The notes under the pieces were generated by a model. That model made no database searches, was not told where the DNA came from, and saw nothing but the letters and a program-made list of their open reading frames with translations. The position numbers and the translations under genes are program-made. Shown here piece after piece: positions 34,441 through 45,642 of a DNA stretch of 64,000 bases (within the stretch, counting starts at the first letter, position 1; every line of letters starts with the position of its first letter). The stretch is from Denticeps clupeoides (taxonomy: Eukaryota > Chordata > Actinopteri > Clupeiformes > Denticipitidae): assembly GCF_900700375.1 (NCBI RefSeq), contig NW_021629846.1, positions 1 through 64,000 of the forward strand, read 5' to 3'.

Positions 34441-35400
34441 GAGTGTGTTGAAGAACACTGGGACGGTAGTGATTAAGACTTCTTCAGCAGGGACATGGTG
34501 GTGGTGGTGGCCTTGAGACATGTTGGAACAACGGCGGTGCTCAGAGAGAGGTTGAAGATGTTTGCATGCTGGTCTGCACGTTCTCTGAGCATCTTCCAGG
34601 GATGTTTCCAGGTCCAGCAGCATCTCTCAAATAAAGCCATGGATGTTATGGCATCTTCTCTCTCTCAAATTGTCGGTATAAGCAAGTTCATGCAACCAGT
34701 AGTACAGCAGGTCAATAACAGCGCGCTGTAATTCAACTTACAGGGGTACGGTGGTAGAACCCCAGCAAAAATATCGCTCCAATACTGGTACCAACTTGGT
34801 ATGGACATTATCGATATTTAAGATCGATCTGCTCATCCCTGGTGAAAAAGTCTCCAGAGAAGTACAGATTCTGGCCATGTTATCGGACCGGAGAGGATGA
34901 TGGACCACGGCAGTGAGGACGATCTGAGAGCTGCGATGGACGAAGACGGGACATCACTCAGCACTTCCAAAATGTGAAGGATCGTCTTTTCATGGTTTCA
35001 TGTCTGCCATTTAATTCTGTTATTTCTGCTAACAAACCAAACATCTCCACCGGTCTCTGCAGGACCCACGGTTGTCCCGCATGGGAGACTGAAGATGGAC
35101 GTGGACCATTTTCCTGTCTCTGTAGGGCCGCGTGCTTCCAGACGTCGCCTGCAGGCGGCGCTGAATTTAATAAAATTTGTCTCTGTTTTATAAAAGAACC
35201 ACAAAATATAAAGTCACCGTATGGAGACCGTGTCTGTTCCCCGTTCTGAAGGACAAAATATACATTTCAGGTCCGCCTGGTTCATAAGTCACGTTTGAAA
35301 CGTGCTGTACGGGAAAACCAGGATTTTTACACCCAGATATTCGCTCGAACTGATAAATGAGGGCCAGCGGGTACAGATCCTACTGCAGTGAGGAGCACGT
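34441..35400. repeat. Segmental duplication, upstream block of copy B
   Basis: Nearly identical to 37568-38650 upstream of copy C (for example GAAGAACACTGGGACGGTAG through TCATAAGTCACGTTTGAAAC). The copy at 38.4 kb has an extra stretch of about 100 bp, including an AT-rich run. Small ORFs inside are shared only because of the duplication; no gene is supported. Confidence 0.85.
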
Positions 35401-35507
35401 AGGTATCTCCTCTAATCCAGCACACCTGACTGCAGCCCTGGGCGCCAGGTGAGGGGCGCCAGGTGAGGACCATTTGCTGCTAATTACTGGCCTTTTAAAA
35501 GACACTC

Positions 35508-36621
35508 ATGGAGGACAGAAGGTACGTCAGCTTCCTGCTCAAGATGGTGGCTTTAGTCTTTGTGGTCTTGGTGCTGCTTGCAGCTGCTGGTGAGTTTGGA
35601 TTTTGTGTCCCTGGTTTACTCAGGAATGTTTGTCAGTAAAATTGCCTCCTAAGACAGTTTTCTCCTTCTTTATCTAGGACTTGTTGAGAACAAGCATCTT
35701 CATCCAAGCTCTGGGCTAAAAGGCAGCGTTAAAAGGTCCTCTGGTGATGATGATGTGAAGACTGTCTTTGCTGTTCCTGACTCCACCATTGCCTCAGAGG
35801 TCCTCAGTGCTCCTGCCCCAGTGACCAGTGGACAGTCTGTTTCTGACGTGGGCTCCTCTGTAGACTTCACTGCTGTGCCGGTGGCCCCTGTGGTATCTAC
35901 TCCCTCAGAAACCACAGGTGATCTGTTTGCTACTCCGGCAGACGTCCTAGGGTTTCCCCTGGAGAACCTCACTGATGTGCCAGTTGACTCTGTGGTCGCC
36001 ACTTCCTTAGAAAGCACTGAAATCAAAGAGGACTTCCCCTCTTCCTCGGAGAACACCACTGCCTTGCATGAGGTCTTGACGCTCCTCGACTCTTCCCTGG
36101 AGAACACCACTGTGTCGGCGGCTCCTGTGGCGTTTACTCCCTCTGAAGAGGAGAATGCTGAATCCACTCCAGATGATGACCTGCAAGAGGACTTTGTTAC
36201 CACCCCTTCATCTGAGAAGACCACTGTGCCATATAGTTCCTCAGAAAGCACAAATGATACATGGAATGCCCCAGAAGACGTTCTACAACTTCTCACGACT
36301 GTTTTTTCCCTGGAGAACATCACTGTGGCGGTGACTCCCTCAGAAAACTTGACCGAAACATGGATCACTCCGGCCAAAATGCAGGAGGACTTCATGCCCA
36401 CACCTTCAGAGAACATCACCGTGCTGGTGGTTCCTGTGGCGTTTACTCCTTCTGAAGAGGAGACTGCTGAATCCACTCCAGATGATGACCTGCAAGACGA
36501 CTTCGTGAGTGCCTCTCCCTCTGAGAATACCACTGTGACCACCCCTTCCCTGGAGAACATCAGTGACATGGCAGTGACTCTTGAATTTACCTTTGTGGGC
36601 AACTCTTCATCCTTTCCTTAA
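35508..36621 (+). CDS. Orphan secreted acidic S/T/P-rich protein, copy B (longest)
   Basis: Exons 35508-35589 and 35678-36621. The product is 341 aa from the first ATG, 329 aa from the ATG at 35544. Same leader and KR site as copy A, then a longer acidic region. Internal repeats are clear: VAFTPSEEEN-ESTPDDDLQ twice, SSLENTTVSAAP, SPSENTTVTTP, SLENITVAVTPSENLT and PSENITVLVVP. At least eight Asn-X-Thr/Ser sequons are visible, mostly as LENTT, LENIT, LENLT or SENIT, and Ser/Thr/Pro content suggests O-glycosylation too. A heavily glycosylated, negatively charged extracellular protein is inferred. It has the only fully intact long form. AATAAA at 36868. Confidence 0.75.
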
Positions 36622-37424
36622 ACATGGTCAGTCCATGTATGACCTATGTAGCATCAGAGGACTTCAAGGAAGGGAAGGTTGTAGAGAACCTCCTGGATGT
36701 ACCACTAACTTCCACAGTTAGCCTTGTGGTCTTCAGTCTCCTCCCTTGTGGTAGCTGTAAGGTGTTCAGGTTTGCCTGTCATCTTCAGTGACTGCCAAAT
36801 TTTGCATTTTACTGCTTCTCATCAGAATTCAACTGTTTTAAATATACGGACCAGAATTTGGTTGTTTAATAAAATGGTTCTACTCTGAGATGTGGTAAAT
36901 TTAAATTTGTACCCTTTAGAGCCACATGACTTCCACTGACCTTAAAATAAAGAGCAACTGTAAGGGCTTGAACTTGACCATCTTCCTGAGCATCATGTCA
37001 GTACGTCCAACACTGCAGCCAGAATTTCACATGTTTTATGGGTTATATATATATATTTTTATTGCATAGTTGTGTTATTACAGACATGCCTGTTGCTACA
37101 ATTTTGTCATATTTCACTCACAAACACCTTGTGCGGCAAAGAAGATTATTGTGACATTAAAGTTTAAATTTTGAAATAACCAACTTGAAGCTCCCAATCA
37201 CGAAAATTTGACTTTTTCCAAGTTTCAGATATGTCAGATCGTAGGTAGTAACACAACACAGTCTAGTGCTACGTGGAACATTTAAATAACGTTACAAACC
37301 GGGGACACTGTCCACACCAGAGGAATGAAATACGAGTCCAGACGGTGCTAAAAAGTGGTGGATCCATCCATGAAGGTGCAGATATGGGAAGGTAATCGAG
37401 ATAAATTCTGAAGCTACGAGGCCA

Positions 37425-37567
37425 CTTACTACTACAATCCCACTTCCTACCATCGTGTGCCTGAGCAGGACTCTTAACCCTGAGTGTCTCCAGGGGGGGA
37501 CTGTCCCAGTAACTACTGACTGTAAGTCGCTCTGGATAAGGATGTCTGGTAAATGCTGTACATGTAA
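37425..37567 (+). repeat. SINE family 2, head-truncated sense copy
   Basis: ATCCCACTTCCTACCATCGTG, GAGCAGGACTCTTAACCCTG, GTCGCTCTGGATAAGGATG and GTACATGTAAATGTA. It occupies the same place before the duplicated block as the copy at 34.2 kb, so it marks the start of the second tandem unit. Confidence 0.85.
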
Positions 37568-38650
37568 ATGTAGAGTGTGTTGAAGAACACTGGGACGGTA
37601 GTGATTAAGACTTCTTCAGCAGGGACATGGTGGTGGTGGTGGCCTTGAGACATGTTGGAACAACGGCGGTGCTCAGAGAGAGGTTGAAGATGTTTGCATG
37701 CTGGTCTGCACGTTCTCTGAGCATCTTCCAGGGATGTTTCCAGGTCCAGCAGCATCTCTCAAATAAAGCCATGGATGTTATGGCATCTTCTCTCTCTCAA
37801 ATTGTCGGTATAAGCAAGTTCATGCAACCAGTAGTACAGCAGGTCAATAACAGCGCGCTGTAATTCAACTTACAGGGGTACGGTGGTAGAACCCCAGCAA
37901 AAATATCGCTCCAATACTGGTACCAACTTGGTATGGACATTATCGATATTTAAGATCGATCTGCTCATCCCTGGTGAAAAAGTCTCCAGAGAAGTACAGA
38001 TTCTGGCCATGTTATCGGACCGGAGAGGATGATGGACCACGGCAGCAGGAACTCAGCTCCGCAGCGTGAGGACGATCTGAGAGCTGCGATGGACGAAGAC
38101 GGGACATCACTCAGCACTTCCAAAATGTGAAGGATCGTCTTTTCATGGTTTCATGTCTGCCATTTAATTCTGTTATTTCTGCTAACAAACCAAACATCTC
38201 CACCGGTCTCTGCAGGACCCACGGTTGTCCCGCATGGGAGACTGAAGACGGACGTGGACCATTTTCCTGTCTCTGTAGGGCCGCGTGCTTCCAGACGTCG
38301 CCTGCAGGCGGCGCTGAATTTAATAAAATTTGTCTCTGTTTGATAAAAGAACCACAAAATATAAAGTCAATATGGAGACCGTGTCTGTTCCCCGTTCTGA
38401 AGGACAAAATGAAGGACAGTGTGGGGGGTGTCAACTGTAGGGCCTGTCAAAGCCCATTGAGACATACTGTATGTGATTTTGGGCTATAAAAAAATAAATA
38501 AAAAATATATATATATACATTTCAGGTCCGCCTGGTTCATAAGTCACGTTTGAAACGTGCCGTACGGGAAAACCAGGATTTTTACACCCAGATATTCGCT
38601 CGAACTGATAAATGAGGGCCAGCGGGTACAGATCCTACTGCAGCGAGGAG
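37568..38650. repeat. Segmental duplication, upstream block of copy C
   Basis: Partner of 34441-35400. Together with the SINE before it and the gene after it, this shows a tandem unit of roughly 3 kb (SINE, flank, gene) present twice. Confidence 0.85.
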
Positions 38651-38803
38651 CACGTACGTAGGTATCTCCTCTAATCCAGCACACCTGACTGCAGCCCTGG
38701 GCGCCAGGTGAGGGGCGCCAGGTGAGGACCATTTGCTGCTAATTACTGGCCTTTTAAAAGACACTCATGGAGGACAGAAGGTACTGTCAGCTTCCTGCTC
38801 AAG

Positions 38804-39499
38804 ATGGTGGCTTTAGTCTTTGTGGTCTTGGTGCTGCTTGCAGCTGCTGGTGAGTTTGGATTTTGTGTCCCTGGTTTACTCAGGAATGTTTGTCAGTAAA
38901 AAGCCAGTTTTCTCCTTTATCTAGAACCTGTTGAGAACAAGCATCTTCATCCAGTCTCTGGGCTAAAGGGCAGCGTTAAAAGGTCCTCTGGTGATGCCGT
39001 GAAGACTGTCTTTGCTGTTCCTGACTCCACCATTGCCTCAGAGGTCCTCAGTGCTCCTGCCCCAGTGACCAGTGGACAGTCTGTTTCTGACGTGGGCTCC
39101 TCTGTAGACTTCACTGCTGTGCCGGTGGTATCTACTCCCTCAGAAACCACAGGTGATCTGTTTGTTACTCCAGCAGACTTCCTAGGGTTTCCCCTGGAGA
39201 ACCTCACTGATGTTCCGGTGGTATCTACTCCCTCAGAAGCCACAGGTGATCTGTTTGCTACTCCAGCAGACGTCCTAGGGTTTCCCCTGGAGAACCTCAC
39301 TGCTGTGCCAGTTGACTCTGTGGTCGCCACTCCCTCAGAAAGCACTGAAGCATGGATCGCTCCATCTGACATCAAAGAGGACTTCCCCTCTTCCCTGGAG
39401 AACACCACTGTGTCGGTGGCGTTTACTCCTTCTGAAGAGGAGACTACTGAATCCACTCCAGATGATGACCTGGTCTCCACATCTCCTCCCTCCTTGTAG
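38804..39499 (+). CDS. Orphan secreted acidic S/T/P-rich protein, copy C
   Basis: Exons 38804-38849 and 38925-39499, 206 aa. The upstream ATG (38767) used in the other copies' longer reading is out of frame here because of one extra T (GGTACTGTCAG versus GGTACGTCAG). The second ATG still gives the full signal peptide MVALVFVVLVLLAAAG, so the gene may be intact. Relative to copy A it has one extra repeat unit (VVSTPSETTGDLFVTPADFL). The carboxy end (ESTPDDDLVSTSPPSL) is that of copy A. Intron 1 is slightly shortened. Confidence 0.65.
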
Positions 39500-40088
39500 A
39501 AGCCAGTGATCTTCACAGGGACATTATTTCTCTGTTATCTGGCATGCTGCTGTTTGATGGTACAGATCCAGAATTTGTGTAGAACCTGCAGTTTTATTAA
39601 ACTTCTACTCTGAGCTGCTTCTCCATTGTCGTCTGTATCTGGGTGACTGGACAGAAATTGATTTTCTTCTACATGATGACTGGAGATCAGGCGTCTCCTT
39701 CCTCAGGTGTTGAGAACGTTGTTGACCTATAAAAGCCATGTTGTGTAGGTACCAGCTCTCCAGGAGCTACTCGGTATGGTCAGCAGCTCCTGGTCTTTGC
39801 CAGGTCAGGAAGTGACCTCTACTGTCGGTGTGGACTGTTTGCAGGTGTCCGTTACCGCAGCCTGGGCTGAAGATCGTGTCGTGAAGATTCCGCCGTCACT
39901 GTTTCATGCTCAGTCACCACAACGCGGCCGCGCCCTGTTTCAACATCTGGAAAAGTCCAGAGTCAAATTTACACCGCAGAGCGTTTCCATGAAAAGAATT
40001 ACGGTGGACAGACGTCCGGTCAGGTCTTACCAACCAAACCAATTTCCAAAAAGTCCAAAAGATCTGAGAAGCAAGAAACTAGCTGGTA
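39500..40088. other. 3' flank of copy C (duplicate of 30186-31215)
   Basis: Same order as the flank of copy A, with about 420 bp fewer. It ends at the TA (40087-40088), which is the empty site of the 3.0-kb DNA transposon. Confidence 0.75.
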
Positions 40089-40250
40089 GCGGCCTAGTGG
40101 GTTTTAACTCGTCTCTGAACCAGAAGAGCACAAAGACCCAGGTTCAAACCCCACTTCCTACCATCGTGTCCCTGAGCAGGACACTTAACCCTGGGTGTCT
40201 CCAGGGGGGACTGTCCCTGTAGCTCTGGATAAGGACGTCTGGTAAATGCT
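40089..40250 (+). repeat. SINE family 2, sense copy, internally deleted
   Basis: GCGGCCTAGTGGGTTTTAAC head, ACCCAGGTTCAAACCCC, then a jump from GACTGTCCCTGTA to GCTCTGGATAAGGACGTC. It corresponds to the copy at 34.2 kb. Confidence 0.88.
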
Positions 40251-40545
40251 GACAGGTTAAGGAGGACTTAGTTCATGTAGATTTGAACACAGTTATAACC
40301 ATAAATTAAACTGGTCTGTACACAAATTTCTAGACGCTGGTGGACGTCAACGTGAACCCGTCACAACTTGAACACCAGTGAGGAGCTTCTTCTGGTCTCT
40401 TTTCCACCAACAAGCTCTGGATGGAAGATGCTGGTCAGGAGGCTGCAGGTCTTCCACTGGCAACGATCTCACGATACGTATCACCGACACGATTATATGG
40501 CGATTTATTGTGATAACGTGTGTATTGATATTTTTATTGCTGGGT

Positions 40546-40745
40546 CAGTGGTGGCCTACTGGTTAAGGAAGTGGCCCGGTAATCGGCCAAGGTGCCACTG
40601 AGGTCCCCTTGAAGAAGGTCCCGTCTCCACACACTGCTGTCATGGTGCCCACTGCTCACTCAGGGTGATGGTTAAATGCAGAGGACAAATGTCACTGTGT
40701 GCTGTGCTGCTGTGTATCACAAGTGACAATCACGTCACTTTATCA
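40546..40745 (+). repeat. SINE family 1, near-full sense copy
   Basis: GTGGCCTACTGGTTAAGGAA (A-box region), GGTGCCACTGAGGTCCCCTT, GTCCCGTCTCCACACACTG, GATGGTTAAATGCAGAGGAC and a TGACAATCACGTCACTT tail. About 15 nt around the B-box are missing. Confidence 0.88.
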
Positions 40746-41479
40746 CTCATCACTTCACATTAATAATTCAGCAAAAGCAGCACGACTCACAACTGAATTT
40801 GATCTTTTTTTGTCTTTGCGTTTTAACTCTGAACATTAAAATAAAATGCAAGATATTTCTGTGCCCAGTCAGTAATCTGAGGCTGGTGTGGTGCTTGTAG
40901 AGGACCGAGCAGCGCCACCTGCTGGACATCTCTAGCGCTCCTGCAGATACAGATCTTCTACACAGAAAGTGTCAGTAATGACATGTCTGTCATGAAGAAT
41001 CACCAGTTTCTTTCCCAGTAACTCCATTTCCAGAAGAGGACAACTGGAGATAAATCCGTGAAAGTTGAATGTTAACGAGGGAGATCAGGTTCCTGGAATA
41101 ATGGGATTTACCTGCAGGATCTCGGGAAACATCGTAAAGGTCCTGCAGCCCGGGACCTTCTTGTTGTGGCCGCTTCTTCACCATCACATTTTTACCGGCT
41201 GATGGGATTATTTGAAATACGGGTTTTGATTACAAATATTCCCCAGATCCAAGTTACCGGATCTAAAAGGGACATCCGAGTCCAGCGTCCTTTCCTAGAT
41301 GTTCTGGTTTATAGTTGAGGAAAGTTGCAGAATATCCAGACCGTCTCCGACTTTTAGAATAAATCTGAGAATAAACTTTGCTCTGAATTTTTTTTTTATT
41401 GAAGAATTGAACCTCCTTCTTCCAACATTAATCTTCCAACCTACTAGATGTTTTATCAGCTTACTTCCCCCCATTCCTG

Positions 41480-42215
41480 TTCAATAGACTTCTGCAGGCT
41501 CAAACATCCTCCACTGCAACCACTGGACATCCAGGGTATGGCCATTGAGGCAGTGGAGAGCTACAGGTACCTTGGTGTTCACCTGAACAATAAACTGGAC
41601 TGGACTCATAACACGAATGCACTTTATAAAAAAGGGCAGAGCAGGCTGTACCTGCTGCGGAGACTCAGGTCTTTTGGAGTACAGGGGCCGCTCCTAAAGA
41701 CTTTTTATGACTCTGTAGTGGCATCAGCCATCTTTCACTGTGTGGTCTGCTGGGGCAGCAGCATCTCCGCTGGGGACAGGAAGAGGCTGAACAGGCTGAT
41801 CCGGAGGGCCAGCACTGTTCTAGGATGCCCTCTGGACCCAGTGGAGGTGGTGAGTGACAGGAGAATGGTGGACAACATCTCCCACCCCATGCAGGAGACC
41901 CTGACAGCACTGAGCAGCTCCTTCAGTGGCAGGCTACTGCACCCACGATGTGGGAAGGAGAGGTTCAGAAGGTCTTTTCTTCCAACCGCTGTCAGACTCT
42001 ATAACAAAGACCTCACAGCTGACCACACATACACAGACTTGGGCACATTCTGTTAAATTGTTAACTGTTTAAATTATAAATTTGTACATATATACAGATA
42101 CACTTTCTGCTTCTGTCCACTTTCTGCCGTGACAAGTGCTATTTCCCACTTGTAGGACTAATAAAGGTTTATCTTATCTTATCTTATCATTTCTTATCTT
42201 ATCTTATCTTAATAT
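41480..42215 (+). mobile_element. 5'-truncated LINE, reverse-transcriptase carboxy end
   Basis: A frame open to 42056 reads MAIEAVESYRYLGVHLNN, GQSRLYLLRRLRSFGVQG and VVCWGSSISAGDRKRLNRL, the end of a non-LTR reverse transcriptase of the Jockey/CR1/L2/Rex type. It ends in a TAA, a short 3' UTR and a (CTTAT)n tail at 42170-42212. The exact clade was not settled. The frame is intact for about 190 codons, so the insertion is fairly young. Confidence 0.85.
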
Positions 42216-42493
42216 AAACTGTTGATTCTGTTTCCTCCTCATAAACCCCTCAGATAATTTATCAAATTAATTAACTGTCATATCGTGAATAACAGGAGGA
42301 CGTTGGATATTCTCAGTGAAGAAAGCCTGAGCCTCATAATGCAGCAGTAGGTCCTCCAGGAGCAGGATGGAGAAACGCTGATCAGTAGGTATCTCCTCTA
42401 ATCCAGCACACCTGACTGCAGCCCTGGGCGCCAGGTGAGGGGCGCCAGGTGAGGACCATTTGCTGCTAATTACTGGCCTTTTAAAAGACACTC

Positions 42494-43521
42494 ATGGAGG
42501 ACAGAAGGTACGTCAGCTTCCTGCTCAAGATGGTGGCTTTAGTCTTTGTGGTCTTGGTGCTGCTTGCAGCTGCTGGTGAGTTTGGATTTTGTGTCCCTGG
42601 TTTACTCAGGAATGTTTGTCAGTAAAATGGCCTCCTAAGACAGTTTTCTCCTTCTTTATCTAGGACATGTTGAGAACAAGCATCTTCATCCAAGCTCTGG
42701 GCTAAATAGCAGCGTTAAAAGGTCCTCTGGTGATGACGTGAAGACTGTCTTTGTTCCTGACTCCACCATTGGCCCAGAGGTCCTCAGTGCTCCTGCCCCA
42801 GTGACCAGTGGACAGTCTGTTTCTGACGTGGGCTCCTCTGTAGACTTCACTGCTGTGCCTGTGGTATCTACTCCCTCAGAAAGCCACAGGTGATCTGTTT
42901 GCTACTCCAGCAGACGTCCTAGGGTTTCCCCTGGAGAACCTCACTGATGTTCCAGTTGACTCTGTGGTCGCCACTTCCTTAGAAAGCACTGAAATCAAAG
43001 AGGACTTCCCCTCTTCCTCGGAGAACACCACTGCCTTGCATGAGGTCTTGACGCTCCTCGACTCTTCCCTGGAGAACACCACTGTGTCAGCGGCTCCTGT
43101 GGCGTTTACTCCCTCTGAAGAGGAGAATGCTGAATCCACTCCAGATGATGACCTGCAAGAGGACTTTGTTACCACCCCTTCATCTGAGAAGACCACTGTG
43201 CCATATAGTTCCTCAGAAAGCACAAATGATACATGGAATGCCCCAGAAGACGTTCTACAACTTCTCACGGCTGTTTTTTCCCTGGAGAACATCACTGTGG
43301 CGGTGACTCCCTCAGAAAACTTGACCGAATCATGGATCACTCCGGCCAAAATGCAGGAGGACTTCATGCCCACACCTTCAGAGAACATCACCGTGCTGGT
43401 GGTTCCTGTGGCGTTTACTCCTTCTGAAGAGGAGACTGCTGAATCCACTCCAGATGATGACCTGCAGGAGGGCTTTGCTGCCACCCCTTCATCTGATCAC
43501 ACTAATGTGAACTCCCCATGA
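42494..43521 (+). pseudogene. Orphan secreted acidic protein, copy D, frame-broken
   Basis: Exons 42494-42575 and 42664 onward. Leader, KR site and first repeats are as in copy B, but one extra A near 42879 (TCAGAAAGCC against TCAGAAGCC in copy A) brings a TGA at 42891, after about 103 codons. Beyond it the frame of copy B is open again to 43521, with the same repeats and a private end (EGFAATPSSDHTNVNSP). It may make a short secreted peptide or be a pseudogene. AATAAA at 43709. Its 5' flank resembles copy A, its body copy B. Confidence 0.65.
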
Positions 43522-43708
43522 TCTATTCCAACTTTCTCTGGAAAGGTAACTGCTGCATAATTTGTTTCTTTTCAGTGGGTTTTAAGATTCCCTGAATTGC
43601 ATTTTAATTTTCTTCTCTCTTGGTTCTTAAGTGGTGCAGTTGTCCAGTGTCCTTCCATGGTGGTTGAAGTGGACTTCTAGCCAGAAGTCTGTCTGGTCAC
43701 TTTAAACC

Positions 43709-43714
43709 AATAAA
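43709..43714 (+). terminator. Polyadenylation signal of copy D
   Basis: AATAAA in CCAATAAACGTG. The mospd3 signal on the other strand (AATAAA, 43868-43873) is only about 155 bp away, so the two genes end towards each other. Confidence 0.55.
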
Positions 43715-44046
43715 CGTGTTTTCTGTTAACAAATCAGCTGCTGCGTTTTGGATTTTAATTCCCAACCGGTTTACTTCCATGATGTGTGAACACCTTCTGA
43801 TGCTGAAAGATCTGCTTTCCGGTTTCCCTGAAGACTGGAGTCATGCGTAACATTTTAATTATGACATTTTATTAGCATATATACCAGCTTGAGGGTGAAG
43901 TAACATTTTTTTTTTTTTTTTTTTTTTTTTAATAAATAGAAACCTCTTGGTAATACTATATAAACATCTCAATTCCCTCTTCACCAGCCACATAGTACAG
44001 AAATACAGAGCGTTCCAGATTGTCCAGGTCCACCTGTGTCCTGGCA

Positions 44047-45098
44047 TCACCGCAGAAACACCATGGTGAGCAACCCTGGCAACACAGAAAACGCGGTCAG
44101 CTACTTGACCACCCTCCGTAACCAACGCGGACCGTCCACGCCTTCTGCTCACCCAGCACGTACGCACACGCCAGCTTCTGGCTGGCCGTGACGTGGACAT
44201 GAGACGGGACCACGGGACTGGGCTCGTCCTCCAGGGGGAGCATCAAGACCGCAACACACACCAGGCCGGCCACGGCGTACACCAGGAACTGGAGCAGGTT
44301 CCCGCTGCCTGGACAATGAAATCATAAAATGTAAAAAAGCTGCGGCGCGAGGGGTTCAGCTGGAACGTGGGCGGGGCCTCTCACCTCCTGGTGGACGGTG
44401 GTGGGTGGGCGCCGCGACGCTCGGCGGGCGCCCTCCGGCCTCTCCGGGGGTCTGATGCTGCCTCTTCAGTTCAGCCCACACCAGCCGGCTGCCGGTCCTC
44501 CCCCCTCCCCAGACGTCCAGCCTGAAGCGGTCCTTCCTGCCCCAGTTGCGGGCGCTCACGTCCTGGTGTCTCACCACTCTGCAGGAGAACGGAAGTGGGG
44601 TAGAACCTGGCAACGCGGCGCTGACCTTTACATGGACGGCCGACCAACAACGAGAGAACCCTGTACTGATATTGTCAAGTCAACCCCACAGCCAATGGGA
44701 GCGGGAAATAGATGCCGCTCCCGTTACCGTGCGGGACGTGGGACAAGACTGTGAGGTAGGACGTTGGATTCCAGAGGAGCGTAGGAGCCACTCACATGTC
44801 CACGCAGGAGCGGGCCCTCACACGGCCCTCGGCCTCCAGGACTGTGTAGAGCGAGGGGGCGGTGCACAGCACTGCGGGGGGAGGAGAAGCACAGCGTCAC
44901 TCTGGGCCACGCCCACCAGCCCCGCCCTCAACACTCACTCTTGAAGCCCATGGGGAAGGAGTAGGGGTTGTAGAGGGTCAGCACCCTCCTGCACTGTCCG
45001 GAGTAGAAGAGCAGGTCCGCGGGGAAGACGAAGACCGGCAGGCTGGGACCCCGAGGGGACAGCGGGGACCCCTCGCCGCCCCTCACTGGCCGCCGCAT
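44047..45098 (-). CDS. mospd3: Motile sperm domain-containing protein 3, complete
   Basis: Five exons in phase: 44939-45098, 44796-44871, 44385-44578, 44153-44308 and 44047-44075; 204 aa (human MOSPD3: 235). The start ATG at 45098 (MRRPVRGGEG) parallels the human MRRGAPQ start. The MSP domain (about 18-120) shows LPVFVFPADLLFYSGQ, LTLYNPYSFPMGFK, MLCTAPSLYTVLEAEGRV and VVRHQDVSARN. Two membrane segments follow (LLQFLVYAVAGLVCVAVLML; KLACAYVLGLLTMVFLR). The tail LGLLTMVFLR separates it from MOSPD1. Known role: an ER-anchored protein that binds FFAT-type motifs at membrane contact sites. It converges with orphan copy D. Confidence 0.95.
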
Positions 45099-45289
45099 GC
45101 TCTCCAGACGCGGGCCATGCCGACCTCCGGCGACCGGACCGGGAACTGCTGCCACCTGGCGGCGGACAAAACGCACCTTTAAGTCTTCATGTCGGCGTAA
45201 GAGGCGAGGTTGACATGTCCTGTCGCCAGTGACACTAGTTCACCGCAATTGCGCGATATTTAGACGCGACAGGAGCCGCGGGTCAGACG

Positions 45290-45425
45290 TTCACTTCCAC
45301 TTTACTTCCGACTGGCGTCTTAGCCCCGCCCCCACGGCGTTCGACCAATTACGAGGGACGGTTCTGTCCAATCCGCAATCCTATTGGTTCTCTGTAGCTG
45401 TCGATCATGCACCTTCCCCGTCGCC
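45290..45425 (-). promoter_or_regulatory. mospd3 promoter region
   Basis: CpG- and GC-rich stretch upstream of the first coding exon with a GC box (CCCCGCCCCC, about 45321) and CCAAT boxes at about 45346, 45369 and (inverted) 45383. No TATA box. Confidence 0.5.
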
Positions 45426-45642
45426 GTGTTGACGTCTGTGCGCCCGGAATCCCCCCTGTGTGCGGAACAGAGTGAAAACTAATCTGACAACAAAATGGTC
45501 TTTAATTGTTCATAAAGACCTTTAGTTCTTTTTTAATTCTTCAACTACTTATTTTACATATGAAAAGTTATAAAAGGTTTAGCAATAAAAATAACCCTAC
45601 AATTATTTAGAAAAGAAATGAGCACGTTTTAAAATCAAATTA

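Noticed and set aside
34495-34731. 78-codon ORF present identically at 34.5 and 37.6 kb
   Set aside because: Identity comes from the recent segmental duplication; sequence is low-grade and no gene structure is seen.
29717-43484. Minus-strand ORFs of 161-300 codons opposite the orphan gene copies
   Set aside because: Mirror frames of the repetitive plus-strand CDS. Signal peptide, splice sites, TATA-like box and polyA signals are all on the plus strand.
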